DNA of 64,000 nucleotides from NCBI RefSeq assembly GCF_910592395.1, contig NC_088311.1, positions 8,188,501 through 8,252,500 on the forward strand, written 5' to 3'. This stretch comes from Lineus longissimus. Its lineage: Eukaryota; Nemertea; Pilidiophora; Heteronemertea; Lineidae. Below the pieces are notes generated by a model, which worked only from the letters and a program-made list of their open reading frames with translations, was not told where the DNA came from and did no database searches. Positions 13,011-25,300 of the stretch are shown here, one piece after another (within the stretch, counting starts at the first letter, position 1; each line of letters starts with the position of its first letter). The translations under genes were made by a program, and so were the position numbers.

Positions 13011-13787
13011 ATGGCATTCAAAGATACCTACAGAACCATCGTGGGATACGCTCGCTATTGCCTGCTACTAATCAAAGTTTTTCTACATCTTCTCGGGCTC
13101 AAATTCGTCTGTCGATTCCTTCCGAAGTATCAAAAGAAGGTCGGAAAATCCGTGTTCCAGCTATCACTTGGACTTATCACAGAAGATGACGCCGTTGACT
13201 CCATAGAGAGATGGTCGTCGTGGCAAAGCATCAAGTACCAATTGAATATAGTACATCGCAAAGCGTTCTGCAAGGTCAACGTCGGGACTCCTGCTGCAAA
13301 TTCAACTTTACTTACTCTCGAAGGCAAGAGAGAAGTCAAGTTGTTCGACTTCATGAAGGCTGGGCGACCGCTGGTCCTGAATTTTGGTAGCTGCACTTGA
13401 CCCCCGTGGGTGGTGAATGCCAAGAGATTCACTGCGGTTGCTCATGACTACGCTAACGATGCGGACTTTTTGGTCATTTACGTCCAAGAGGCTCATCCGA
13501 TAGAGGCGTGGTCGTTCGCGACCAACAGGTTCAAATTGTCCATGCACAAGTCATTGGATGATCGCTTCGAAGCCGCGAGTAATACGAAGGAACTTGGATT
13601 CTACGATCAGGTTCTTGTCGACCCAATGGATGACAACTGTAGTTACGATTACAATCCTCATCCAGAGAGGCTGTACATCCTGATGGACGGTTACTGTGTG
13701 TTTAAAAGTGGTGAAGGTCCGATGGGATATGATGTCACTGAAGTGGAGGATTGGTTGGCGAAATTCGTAGGGAGGGACAATGCCTAA
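13011..13787 (+). CDS. Iodothyronine deiodinase-like selenoprotein
   Basis: This is a thioredoxin-fold enzyme that removes iodine from iodothyronines or iodotyrosine-like substrates at a membrane. A single coding exon encodes 258 residues. The start is ATG at 13011 in an ideal ACCACCATGG context; the frame extends upstream only through non-ATG codons. The N-terminus has a membrane anchor around residues 15-35 (YCLLLIKVFLHLLGL). The active site reads NFGSCT-U-PPW, with the in-frame TGA at 13398-13400 as Sec130, matching the deiodinase signature. The catalytic histidine motif follows in IYVQEAHPIEAW. The open frame continues past TGA to TAA at 13785-13787 with family-like sequence (LYILMDGY), so TGA is recoded rather than terminal. 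A SECIS candidate lies downstream. Vertebrate-type subclass (1, 2 or 3) cannot be assigned; invertebrate deiodinases branch separately. Confidence 0.93.
13398..13400 (+). promoter_or_regulatory. TGA recoded as selenocysteine
   Basis: TGA sits exactly where deiodinases carry the catalytic selenocysteine, between SCT and PP. Homologous sequence continues in the same frame for 128 further codons. An annotation pipeline that treats TGA as stop would split this gene into two false proteins. Confidence 0.93.
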
Positions 13788-14381
13788 CCGGAGAAAATAT
13801 CTTAATGTATACTAGTAGTTAGTGATTGTGTATTTACTGGTAGTAAAATTCATTGTAACCTCACTATAACGTGATGAAACACAAGAAGTCAACTGGGGAC
13901 TAAGAATCCCGTTAAAACCGGAGGAAAACCTCGAACCTCAGTATTAAATTGCAACGTAAACACTGTGTACAAGCGCATCCCGACATAAACAGACCTTGCT
14001 TCACCGACAGGAAGGATATTCCATTGGCTCAATTATTCGTTGTATTTGTATAGGTTGGACAAAATGCACACTGTGATACCACCGGGATATAGCCGATTAA
14101 AAAACGTACCTGATTCGCAGTGAAATACCTTGCTTCAAAAGAATATGATCAATGGACGCTTCTTCCGGGAGACCCGGGCCGGGAGATAGCCCTGGTCCTT
14201 TGCGCACAGTGATGTACACACAGCGGAGGCCCCGTGGTGGCATCATGTCATGTCATAACATGAATGTACCCGCAGTGTCAATGGTCGTATAACCATGCAT
14301 CGGGTAATTGCGTCGACGGTAACCTGGTCGTTTGATTTTTTGGCCCTGACCTCATCATCGATCGCCACATGTTAAACCCCC

Positions 14382-14452
14382 GAGTGCATTTCTCTATGAC
14401 GGATAAGCCGAAACAAAGAGGCAAAATCTCGATTTCTCACTGAAATGCACGC
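14382..14452 (+). promoter_or_regulatory. SECIS element candidate in 3' UTR
   Basis: Helix 1 is GTGCATTT (14384-14391) pairing perfectly with AAATGCAC (14443-14450). After an internal loop comes the 5' quartet strand ATGA (14396-14399), matched on the 3' side by CGA (14430-14432). Helix 2 between them pairs GCC with GGC plus weaker pairs. The apical loop is GAAACAAAGA, with AAA starting 12 nt after the quartet, the expected spacing for a eukaryotic SECIS. It lies about 600 nt after the deiodinase stop on the same strand. Helix 2 has A-A mismatches, so a covariance-model score is needed. Confidence 0.65.
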
Positions 14453-17400
14453 AGGATGTTTAATAACGCTCCTCGATTGAGGTGAAGTTATTCGTGTTTT
14501 TTAATGTGTTATTGTACTAACTGAAAACGAAGGTCGCAATTTCAAAACATCTCGCATGATCATGTAATCAGTTGGTGCAGTTCCCATGAACAAAAGGTCA
14601 ACACTTGTCACCGTGGGCCGCGTTATGCGTAGAGGTCTTCCTCTCTATCTTAATTGTCTTCACGTTTCTTGGTTTAATTACTGGCGAATACATATTGCAC
14701 TTAAAAAGCCATGGAGGACATATTTAGCGACATCTTGACACACAACTGAGAGGCAACTCCCCTCTTAACACCAAGACGCCGGTTAGTGGTGTTGTGGGAA
14801 AATCTGTCAAGGATAGTGTGTCCCAGGGATAAAGAATATTTTCTTCTTGTTCAGCGTTCTCATACTGACTCATATGTTGGCCAAAAGACAAGAGAGTGCA
14901 CTTGTTAATCTCTCAGATATTGAAAGTCTTGGGTTTCTGCAGAAACGTACCATCACCATACAATAGGGTTGGGATCTTTTTTTCGGAGAGAGAACATTTA
15001 AAACCGCTACACCGGATGAAAAAATTGAACGGCCCGAGCATTGCGAGCTAATTCACCAATCGGGCTGTCATACCTGCTGCCAGCTACACGTCGAGATACT
15101 CAGTAATCTATGAATAAGCTCATTGTCCATTTCAGCCCAATAAAGCAAAACTATTAAGAAATAATGTGTGCAATCAAGTTCTAAATGGTATGTCTTCATC
15201 CAAATATCCCTTAGACCTAACCTCGGGGAAGATACCGAGAACCTTTAACATGCTTCCTTAGGCAATGCATTGCTATTAAGTCACCATTAGCATGGGCATC
15301 GACCTTAATCGGAAGGAGGGAATTCAATTTCCTTATGTGCATCCTGTGGCAATGAACACTTCTATAATCAGTTAGACACGACAGGTCCTCCGCCAGCTTT
15401 GGCGACGTTTCTCGAACATCTATGATAACAGCGCTTGTTAGTGTGAGATCAGCTTGACCACCGTGCTGCAGCTTATAGTATTTTGTCCGCAAAACTGGGA
15501 GGTACAAAAGTCCTTTTATACACAGGGAGGAGAGATTTGTTCTTTTTGTAAGCCATTAGGGATCAGTAAGTTGGAGTACGACATAAGCTTATAGTTTATA
15601 GTTCGATATAGTATTCACTAGGAAAAAATCAGTAATTTGTTACAAAATGATTTTCAAAAAAAGTGTTGTAGTTTTTCTCTGTTTTTTCTAAAATATTTTA
15701 CTCGGCGAATAAGATACGTGCAGTTTGGAATATGTCATTTGTGATGATCAAATATGGTAATTGTCTCGACTGGGAAGAGAAAATATAGGGTCGAGTGTGT
15801 GTACTAGTGGCCATTTCACATGAATGGCCTGACCCAATAAAAAACACTCTCTGAAAGAGCTATACTTGTGCAGTCTTTCATAAAACGGACACCTCATTTC
15901 CATTCGGTTGAAAGTGCGATGATTTGTTATGCACGAGTCAATTGATGCCACAAATCAAATGACAATATCATATAAACACCTGATTTATGCATCAATAAGT
16001 TCAACCCACGACCCATGCCATGGCAATAGCAGGGGAGGACTAACAAAGATTTTCTTCCTCTTCTCCTTCGTCTTTTCGTCTCTTTCGTCACGCTAAATGG
16101 CGATATCGCGTGTGGTGATTCATTTGGCATATTACGAATTGTAAGTTGTTCCGCTCGCTTTCGTATTATTGAAACACAGTGGAATCGAATGTTTGATGAT
16201 GGGGACTGCATGTCGACCCTTTCCCAAGTACATAGTTCATCTTTCAAATGCGTATACAATAAACCTTCGATCATAATCAGCAGTTACACATAATGGCATC
16301 AGAGGCCTACGCCATTCGTTAGCAATCTTCAATTTGAATGGTGTGAATACATACTGAATATAAATTTCAACATCACCGTTGTAAACAAATTACACACACA
16401 AAAAATGTGTACATGTACTATAAATACCACCTGGTTTCAGAAAATTTGCATGCACGACATAAACTACACTACGGCATTTTCTATTTTCCTGACCGACCAG
16501 AAGTTACGAAAGGTGTACCCCGGCCTTTAATGAACGAGAGCCTGGACGTCTAAGTCGACTTCTAAATTGAATGTTCAGAACGCGATTTGAAGAATCAATA
16601 ATCATTTTCTGCCAGCTTCAATAGCTCTATCTCATCATTATCAATCAGATTATCATCAAGCAGTGAAATTATCTGATTTACTCATCCATAACTCTCGATT
16701 AAACATGATTTTCATCCTCCCACAGAAAGCCTTTGTACAGTTCCTAAAATACACTACGAGACGAGTGGATGATAATTTTACGCCGTGACGCAAAGGTTGT
16801 TATTGCACGGCTTACTGGACTTTGCGCAATATTTCGCCAAAAAAGTATTCTACGCAACGGTCCCTAGGTGACTTTTCCTATTCATAATACACAGCCTGTC
16901 CATCCTAGATCGTGGTTACATGGGGAGTAATCGTTGTAAAATTAGGCCAAACGCAAAGACAGTTAACCCGGGTACCACTATGTTTACGATGCGAACAAGC
17001 CGTGTAAGTCATTATCACCATTTTTTTCATTGAACATTTGCGGGTACATCGTCACAGGGAGCAGCATAGAACGGTAAACAGGTTCACATCATATTCAAAC
17101 AACGGCTTGTAACGGCCATACAGGAAACGATTCGTATCAAAAACCGACGATCACAACTATTCGCTTGCTGAGAGTATACATTACGCGCATACATTACATT
17201 CAGACATTTGAGCTTCCAAGCTTTGAGAAATAACAGGTCATGTGTGAATTTGGCATGTAATTTTGGTAATTTACGTGAGTACATTTTCAACCCCGAAAAG
17301 TGTGAAGTGAAGTTATGCTTTTATTTAGTAACAATCGGTAGGCATGTCCAACAAGACATGTGTCTCAGCTGCCTGTGTGGGTGTGGGTCATCACTCATTC

Positions 17401-19965
17401 ATACTGGTGACTGACACCATGTATCGAACTTGACGTCCCGGGGTAAAACATAATGGTCGCTCCCCCATTTCGCTCGTTTCGTTTCGTTGCGCAAAGTCCA
17501 GTAAGCCTTATTGCACAGCTACAATGTAAGTCTTCTCAGTTCATGAAATTGTAAAATGAAAGCCGTTGGCATATGAAAAACATAACTGCTGATAACGAAA
17601 AAATACCACAAAAAACGCGCTCCGATCAGTCCACTTGATGGCCTTCGGCCCCACGACAGAAATGAGATGGGTGAAACGTAGGAGATTGGGCTATGATGAT
17701 GATGCATTTTGGGCCGAAGAAGATCTTAGTTGTGTCCATCACTGACGCTAGAATTCCAATGATAGTGTATCCATTAAGCGTGAATTGTAAAGTGATGATA
17801 TACCGGTCTACCGGATAGCGATTCAACATCGAAGTCCGTTGAGATGTAGGAGCACAACAACTTTTCTGTTTTTAGCAAAAGCCACCGAGTGGTCAAACCG
17901 TGATTCGCAGCGAGCTGATTTTCAATAGCGAACACGCGGCGTCTACTGATATTGTATTTCTTAACCGAATGAAAAGGGAATCTTCAAGCTGTCTGAAGTT
18001 GGGAAGTTTGTGTCCCGCGCTAGCGTGACTCGGATTGATAGGACCCATCATGAACGTTTCAAATTTGACGTCTGTGACCTTTTTAGGACAAACCGAAAAC
18101 TGGTGTGACCTGATTTATGTGATGTATCCCAAGCAGATGGCAAATTTTTCAATTTTTTAGCAGACGCCCGGAGTGGTTTTAAGAATCGGATGCAAGCACC
18201 TCTGCCACACAGTGCCATTAAGTGGAAATTAGGCAGCTTAAGCGCCGACTGCCGAAGCACAATGCCAGTTTTCTGTCAGTCCCGCTATCGCCTGTGGTCA
18301 CCTGTGCACGCGCCAGCAAAGCTTGTTAAGCTCCTTCGCTCAACAAAGTTAAACGCATGTCTAGAAGAGGGTCTCGGCTTTTCCTGATCCTAAGATGATA
18401 AAAGTCACCAATATTTCCAACGCTCGTCCTTCACAGTGTTAAACCTCAGTGAAAACTCTTGGGAATGAATTCCAACAAATAAGACTATAGTTCTCCCTTT
18501 GTTCAATGGCTACAGGGCGGAATTTGCGGTAGGAAAAAATTATTTCCTCTCAATGGATTACTTCCTTTATCTCGTGGCATCCCAATTAGCCGCCTGTCTG
18601 TGGAGGCGACGGCCAAAGCTTTGTCCTGGCTGGTCTTTAAAGGCTTTGAGGTGGTGCGAGGTCAGCAAATGCCAAAGGAAGATTGGCGCGAGAAACAGGT
18701 GATCAAAGTCTGTATCTCTAGTGTATTAAAGCAGTACTCGCACGACGGGCCGCCTTGAAGAAACCGTTGGGAATTCTCCTATTGGTATCATGCTGTACCA
18801 TGCTTACACGCTTGTACTTAAAAGGCCTACATCTTCGCCCAGCAGTCGCGTTGTAACCTGTCGCGTGGTGCTGGGATAACGTGAATGATCCTCAACATCA
18901 CCTGCGCACAACCAAAGTGTTCTCATGTAGTGTCCAAGGCACTGATGCATGAGGTTGGAAAAATGAAGCCAGAAATAGCTTAGATTTGGGAATATTTTGG
19001 CAGTCACTGTGGAAAATTGCATGTGGAAATCAATGTTCCCGTCCCTCTGGATCCGCGCCCGCGTGACCAACCCATAATGGCTCCTAGAAATTTGTAGTAC
19101 ATTTTCTATAGGTTGCAAGACAGGATTTTGTTCCATGAAGTTACATGTATTTCAGGTCTTGGTAACTGTCCTCCCGTCGACGAGAAAGTCAGGTCGGTTC
19201 TTGGATGACCATCCAGCAAGACGTATGTACCAGGACAATTTTAGAGAAATCCTATATAGTAAACGAGCGATTTTTGTCGCTGTGACCTACGACGTAGATA
19301 TGACGAGGACGATTAAAAGTCATCGTATGGTGTCCTGGCGATGTCTCAGGTCGCTCGAGCAAAAATAGTTCGCCGTTTCTTTGGCCGGTGAAGACTAATG
19401 CGCATTTGATTATCCCTTGTTCGTTCCGCGGCTTACCAGTTCTCGACAAGACAAGATAAGAAGGTTGAAAAGGTTTTAGTGTTGAACAATATGACCATAA
19501 TGACCATAAGTCTGAGGACGTTACATGCACATCCTAATTCTTGACACTTGAATGCTAGTAGCCAGTTTTGGGACATAACTTCCCATCTGTTTCAACAACA
19601 ACTGTATAAATGTTTGATCGCCTACAGGTGGTCATACATGTAGGCGTGTAATTCATCTTTAATATGCAATATGCATATCAAAGATGAAGCGATTTAGTCA
19701 GGGTGAAACAAGTTTTGAAACTAGTTGGCAATGACGGCTTCACAGTTACTTATTGCGGCAAAGTTTTCAAAATTAAAAGGGATATGGTTTTGGGAAGAGC
19801 GAGAGTGTAGTAAAGCGGCGAAAGGCATCCTGAGATTCACTCCTTCAAACACAAATTTGCGGAAGTCTGAAATACCGAGGTGGCTTTACTTTGATTCTGG
19901 CAATTCGGTTACAATAAGTAAAATGCCCGTATATTTTACAAGTATGCTGTTTGTTTTTTTTCCAG
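14453..19965. other. Intergenic stretch, no gene recognised
   Basis: A possible polyadenylation signal AATAAA at 15139-15144 could end the deiodinase transcript. The only other structure I can support is the 21-bp inverted pair at 16809 and 17487. Upstream exons of the P450 pseudogene may be hidden near 19150, but no P450 motif is readable there. Confidence 0.45.
16809..17507. repeat. 21-bp inverted repeat pair, 657 bp apart
   Basis: The segment ggcttactggactttgcgc at 16809-16829 (21 bp, ending in aa) recurs as an exact reverse complement at 17487-17507. The pair could be terminal inverted repeats of a roughly 700-bp non-autonomous element; no target duplication is clear. Confidence 0.45.
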
Positions 19966-21431
19966 AGGGAGACACCTTGACGGACCAGCAGGATGAATTC
20001 GTGACATCCTTGACCGCAAGTAAGTACATTAGGGATCTTCCGTCGTTGTGCGTATTATCCATCCTTATGTGAAAGAAGGAGAATTTAGAACCGATGTTCA
20101 CTGCCGGTAAGTCGGCATGCCATAGACCTGCATTCCGAACTTCAGGGACTTACAGAGCTTAGGCAATGAATTGGAAACTTTAAGTGGGATTCAGGATTTG
20201 GCTGACATTGCTCTCGGGAACCGGGATATTTTCGTTTTTATGACTGGACCCCTCAATGCATGGGTGTATCCTCTGTGTCGCTATCATGCATCCTTATTGT
20301 TTCAGATCAAACAACTACCCCGTATCAACTAAGCTTCGTGTTCTATTACTTGCGGAGCATGCCAGAGATGATGTCAAGGTATGTGCAGATTATTACTTAT
20401 TTATAAACGATGGTGTTGAAGTTTGAAATGACCTCGAAAAGAATGTTCAGGAAAAAGGATTCTATTTTGCGCTTTCTCCGAGATATTGACAGTGTCATGG
20501 CCTCAACTTGCGGGTAAACATGTAATTTTTCAAGCCTTGGCGAGAGAGGGTAGTCTAGGCGCTCGTTAGGAATGTAGAAAGCTTTTAAGTGCTCGCGCAT
20601 CAGATGAGTAATAGAAGGGGACATATTTGGAGAAGGAGGGTTATAAACGTCGCTTCGTCAGTTAGAACTGAAGACAAGTGACATGTCAGGCACGCGTAAG
20701 AAGGAGGCGATCTTCCTGGGGCAATCTTCCCTCTTTCATTTAGGCTCACAGACGAAGTTTAAGAAGTAGTCGGTGATAATAAGCACATAACATTGGCCGA
20801 CATTAGCAAGATGAATTACATGCGGCAAATCTGGAATGAAGTAGCCGGCTACAACCCTCCGGACATACGACAGGACGACTTGTTCCGGAAAAGAGCAAGT
20901 TTGGGAAGTTTCTGATTCCAGCAAATTCGGGAGTATTGGTGAGATTTCAATCCTTTAGCTCGCCTTCTTGTTTTCTCAAAACATGAGGGCAATTCCTAGT
21001 ACCTTTTAGTATTTTTGGCCTTGTCTTGTTCAATTTCTGGTAATGGTTTGTTTTGACCGAGATATTTCCAGAGATGCAAGAGCAGATATTTGCCCATCCC
21101 GATATATACCAACCTTCTCAATCTCTCTCCGATTTTGCGCAAGTAATAATCCCCCCCCCCCCATAACACAGCCGATGATTTTCCAGCACAGAACGATCGC
21201 ATCGACAGCTACATGTATAATTTTCAATCATTTTCAGTGAAGCATTCATACCGCACTCTGCCGGTGCTAGGTCTTGTTATGGGGAGCGTTTTGTCAAGAC
21301 ACTCTATCCAGTCATCCTTAGCAAGTTCATCCAGAATTTTCAAGTTCGAGTTAGTTCCACACCAGAGTGATAAAGTCATTCAAACAATTGGTCTAAAACC
21401 AGCAGGCGGAGTGATGGCGACCATTACCTGA
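19966..21431 (+). pseudogene. Cytochrome P450 pseudogene, CYP46-like
   Basis: Four exons with intact splice sites are readable: 19966-20019, 20306-20378, 20744-20938 and 21238-21431, with a doubtful one at 21072-21142. Together they give the C-terminal half of a P450. The helix I region reads EFVTSLTANQTTTPYQLSF, resembling CYP46A but with AGxET replaced by ANQTT. Helix K reads MRQIWNEVAGYNPP, where the ExxR arginine has become glycine. The heme loop reads IPHSAGARSCYGERF, with Cys kept (21275-21277) and the expected phenylalanine changed to histidine. An in-frame TAA at 20760-20762 interrupts LTDEV and EVVG. A frameshift near 20885 precedes GKFLIPANSGVL. Another near 21335 precedes FELVPHQSDKV, after which the family-like C-terminus ends in TGA. 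N-terminal exons were not found. Assembly error cannot explain all lesions. Confidence 0.75.
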
Positions 21432-22374
21432 AATCTGATTCCGGAGAAGGCGACAATAAGACTTCTTCCGACTCCTAATCAATGCTAGAATATTTCTATT
21501 TGTAACTGCGACCATATAATGTCCCCAGTGGTTTGTCTGTAAAGGTGTTTTTCTATGCACGTGTACAAGAAGGGATAAGGTGGGAAATGGATTTCTACAA
21601 TGAAAACTGTAACAAGTGATTTGACTAGTGTAATAAAAATATAATTGTCTCAAAAATATTCTCCAGAAAAAAATATTACAACCTTATACCGGAAACACAA
21701 CTTATCAAATGCATAACGTACAAGACAAAGTGACTAAAGTTAGCTATACTAATCGTAACTGCTTGTGCTGAGCTATCAGCTTTAAGTATCATTCTTTAGA
21801 AAAGCAAGAATCCATCGCAAGAAGGGCAGTAAAAGCTGGCGAGAATCTAATCCCTCCTCTGGATAAACCCAATCCAGCTTGAGTCCTATCAGAATCAGCT
21901 GTATACACCTTACAAACCTCAATCTCATTCTCTTGACTCAAAAGGAAGAGTCAAGCAAATTACTGACATTGAATGAGATTAATAAGCACACACTTTTAAT
22001 ACTTCCCCATCACCAATTGTGTAATATGTATTCTAGCTTTAACTTCATCAAACTGCCTTTGAAGCTGCCCCAGACATTAGGCTATTATCCCCAAACTAGT
22101 ACATCCTGCCTGAATGTGTAATAATAGTCTCCCATACGGCAGTATGAACAGTTGAACTTAACTGGTACTGCTACTGAAATTGATATGTTTTTAAAGTACT
22201 CAAGTGGCTGACGAAACCATCCTGCCCCATAGTTGCTTGGTATAGATATGATATTGCTCTGAAAGTAGGTAATATTACTCCCAGAAGTGTCTTTTCAAGT
22301 AAGAGATATTTCCAAATAAAAACCCATCACTTGAAAAGAGAGTCTTCCTAATGAACAGCGTATTTCCTCCAGCC
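21432..22374. other. Intergenic stretch between convergent tails
   Basis: Lies between the end of the P450 pseudogene (plus) and the stop codon of SLC35D (minus), and should contain the SLC35D 3' UTR. No structure or gene is seen. Confidence 0.5.
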
Positions 22375-25300
22375 TCATGCATAGTTTTGATCTATCTTCT
22401 TGGCATCAGATGTTGGCAACCTAGGCATATCTTTTTCAGCAACTGGTTTCTGCTTTTTTTCCTTCATCAAAAATGTTACATAAGAGTAAATGATGCTTCC
22501 AAATGCACTGAAAATAAGAGCACAGAAATGTTGACAGATTTGGCAAGTATCATAAACAAGTACGTAAATCATTCACTTTCCGCCAAGCAGAAGGATTCTT
22601 TTCCTCCAACAAGTCATGTACACCTTGGATCTTGGATCGTACTGAATGTAGGGGTTTGAGGTTTCGACTTGCTTTCTGCTTTGGCTGAAAAAATGGTTCC
22701 AAGTCACACACAGCTAGGATTGTTCTTTGAGACATTAACTGCTGATGACAACTGTGTACCTTTCTCTTGAACAGGTTTTTGCTTTTTATTTTTTGTTATT
22801 TTTATTAAATTTCACGAGTAAGGAACACTGCCAAATTGCGACCACATTGATATAATGGCTTGTCAATTTCTGATGACTTTTACACTACAACATACCTAAT
22901 GTTCAAGCCCATGAAATTTATTATTGAAAAGATGTAATCTCCACCTAGGACCATCCCAATATATGTGATGAGTAAGTTCTGAAAAAGAGATACAAGGGAA
23001 ATTCTTGTACCACATTTATGATATTATGAATAAAATTTGAAATTGTCTTCTGTCATACACTAGCCTATCATGGGTACGGCTTGCTAAAGCGGCTTAATTA
23101 TGGTGACACAGTCAAAGGAGGGGGGAAAGTAAGCACATGTGTGACCAGTTAGTGGATTCTACAGTACTCTAAAACTTACTTTTAAGACACCAACGATAGT
23201 TGTTGTTAATGCCGAGTTGTAGTGTGTGCATAGTACAATGGAATACATTAGAATGAAGCCCATGAAACAAGATGAGGCAAAGTAAAGGAGAAACATTGGA
23301 TCCCGCCAATCTTTGAATTCAGACACCTGCAAAGACAACAGCAGATTGTAGAAGAATGTATGTGAATACTGTAATCGATGTTAACTTTGAGAATCAAATG
23401 ACAGGTTGGATCAAAGCAAAATATGTCCCCACTTTCTAGACACTTCAGGAGGATACTATGGCTATTCTATAACGTCATTTCAAACTCTTCCCCTGTCACA
23501 CACAACAGGAATGATTGCAATTTTTCCATCACTTTTCGAACAAAGCCATTCTAGTACAACACGGTTTTTCACTAAATTACCCGATGTCGTGGCAATATGG
23601 TATATGTACAGTGATGTAGGGGTAAAAAACTTGATAAATTTCTATTGGCAAAAAGTTGCCTACTACATATAATACCCAGATCCATTCCATACGTACCTGA
23701 TCGAGTTCTGTTGTGAAATATGCAAAGATTAGTGCAGGCAGCAGCATGAACAGAGCATTATAGTAGAGTAGTCCATATTTTCCTAGTTCCTTAAAAAAGT
23801 AAGAATTGGATACAGTACATAGTACATACCTACATGTATGCAAGTGCAAAAGCAAATAAGCCAATAAAGCAATGGACAGTTACATGTACCGGGTATAGTT
23901 TACTTGTTGGCTCTCTATAGTCAGTACCAATACTAAACAACAATAACACTTCAGCAATTTATTCTGCTGATTCTACATTGTTCCAGGAAATCTTGGAACT
24001 TCTTCAATGGCTGCAATAGGAAGTGCAGTTGGAAATGTACAAATTGTGATCAGAATGCCATGAGTTCGAGACTCGGCCAGTAAAACTCGGTACTTTCAAC
24101 TGCTATAGAAACGCTGCTTTACCTGTGCATCTAACTTTTTCTTTGTGTATACACCATTTAGTGCAGTAAAAAGATCATTTAACAATATGAAGGTATAACC
24201 AGTGAGATCAAAGGCCAAGTCATCACTGGAAAGAAAAAGAATTCAAACTAACTGGTATACAATGACATTGACAATGTAGAAAAGATGCAAAATATTACTG
24301 ATCACAGCTGTTTTTGATACTGGTTAGCACATCTTGCCTCAGTCAACCAACACGAAAAGGCCTTTGTACTGTCAGACATGCCATGGACTAAGGGGGGAAA
24401 AGGTTAGACACAATATGATATCTTGAAAAGTGGCAGAATTAATAAGACTGAACAGACACTTATTACTTGAAAATAATTCAATTATGCAGAAACGAAGACT
24501 GAACTCTATATGATAATGAGGCAAAATCTTAACGAGCAAAATCTTTGGATTGAGAATGTAAACGCTATTAATATCGGAGTCAAACCTGGAATACAACAGA
24601 CACACTATTACCTTGCTGCAACAATTGCACCACCAATCATAAGGAAGACAGATATTTTGACAACATTTGGCGCCTTCACACTGAAAAGGAAACATAGCGA
24701 TACAATTGATTTTCTTCTTCATGTGCAATGAACATGTACAAAGCCTTACATTAGTCGTACTTCCACCTATCAAATCCCCGTGTCTTTTGCACTTACACCT
24801 ATGAATTGCTGTGTCTAAATAGACCCGTGTGTCAAATCCCCGTGTCTATTAGCCCAATCGAGCTCGATGGGGCTTTTCGGGGGCTAATTTAGACCCGTGT
24901 TCAACACGGGTTTTTTGATAGGTGGAATCTGAATAGACACAGCAATTGCAAGTTCTAAGATCCGGCGACAGATGGCGCGGTGTAGTTGCCTCGGTCTTGC
25001 ACGGGTCTTGAAAAAACACGGGGTTTTATGATAGGTGGAACTATGACTATTATTTTTAGGAAGGTGGCAAAGCAGTATAGCTCTGTTTTTTAAGTTTTTA
25101 AGGGATGGTGTTGGTCAGGCAAGGCTTTCTCACTGGGTTGGTCATCAAAGGAAAATTCTCTAGGATGTGTTCTGGCATTTGAATAATTATTAATCAACAA
25201 ATTTTAAGATAAATATTAATCAAGAATTCAGAATGACTAGCCTTTATTTATTCTTTCAATAATTTGTCCGATTCTCTTCCCGCTTTTGAAAATGATAAAA

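Noticed and set aside
13011-13400. Deiodinase read as a gene ending at TGA 13398
   Set aside because: Strong family homology continues in frame after TGA, and TGA is at the known Sec position.
13860-13940. Alternative SECIS starting at gtgatgaaac just after the deiodinase stop
   Set aside because: No 3' GA partner or helix 2 of the needed length; the structure at 14382-14452 is much better.
19152-19220. Possible extra upstream exon of the P450 pseudogene after tatttcag
   Set aside because: Neither open frame shows P450 motifs.
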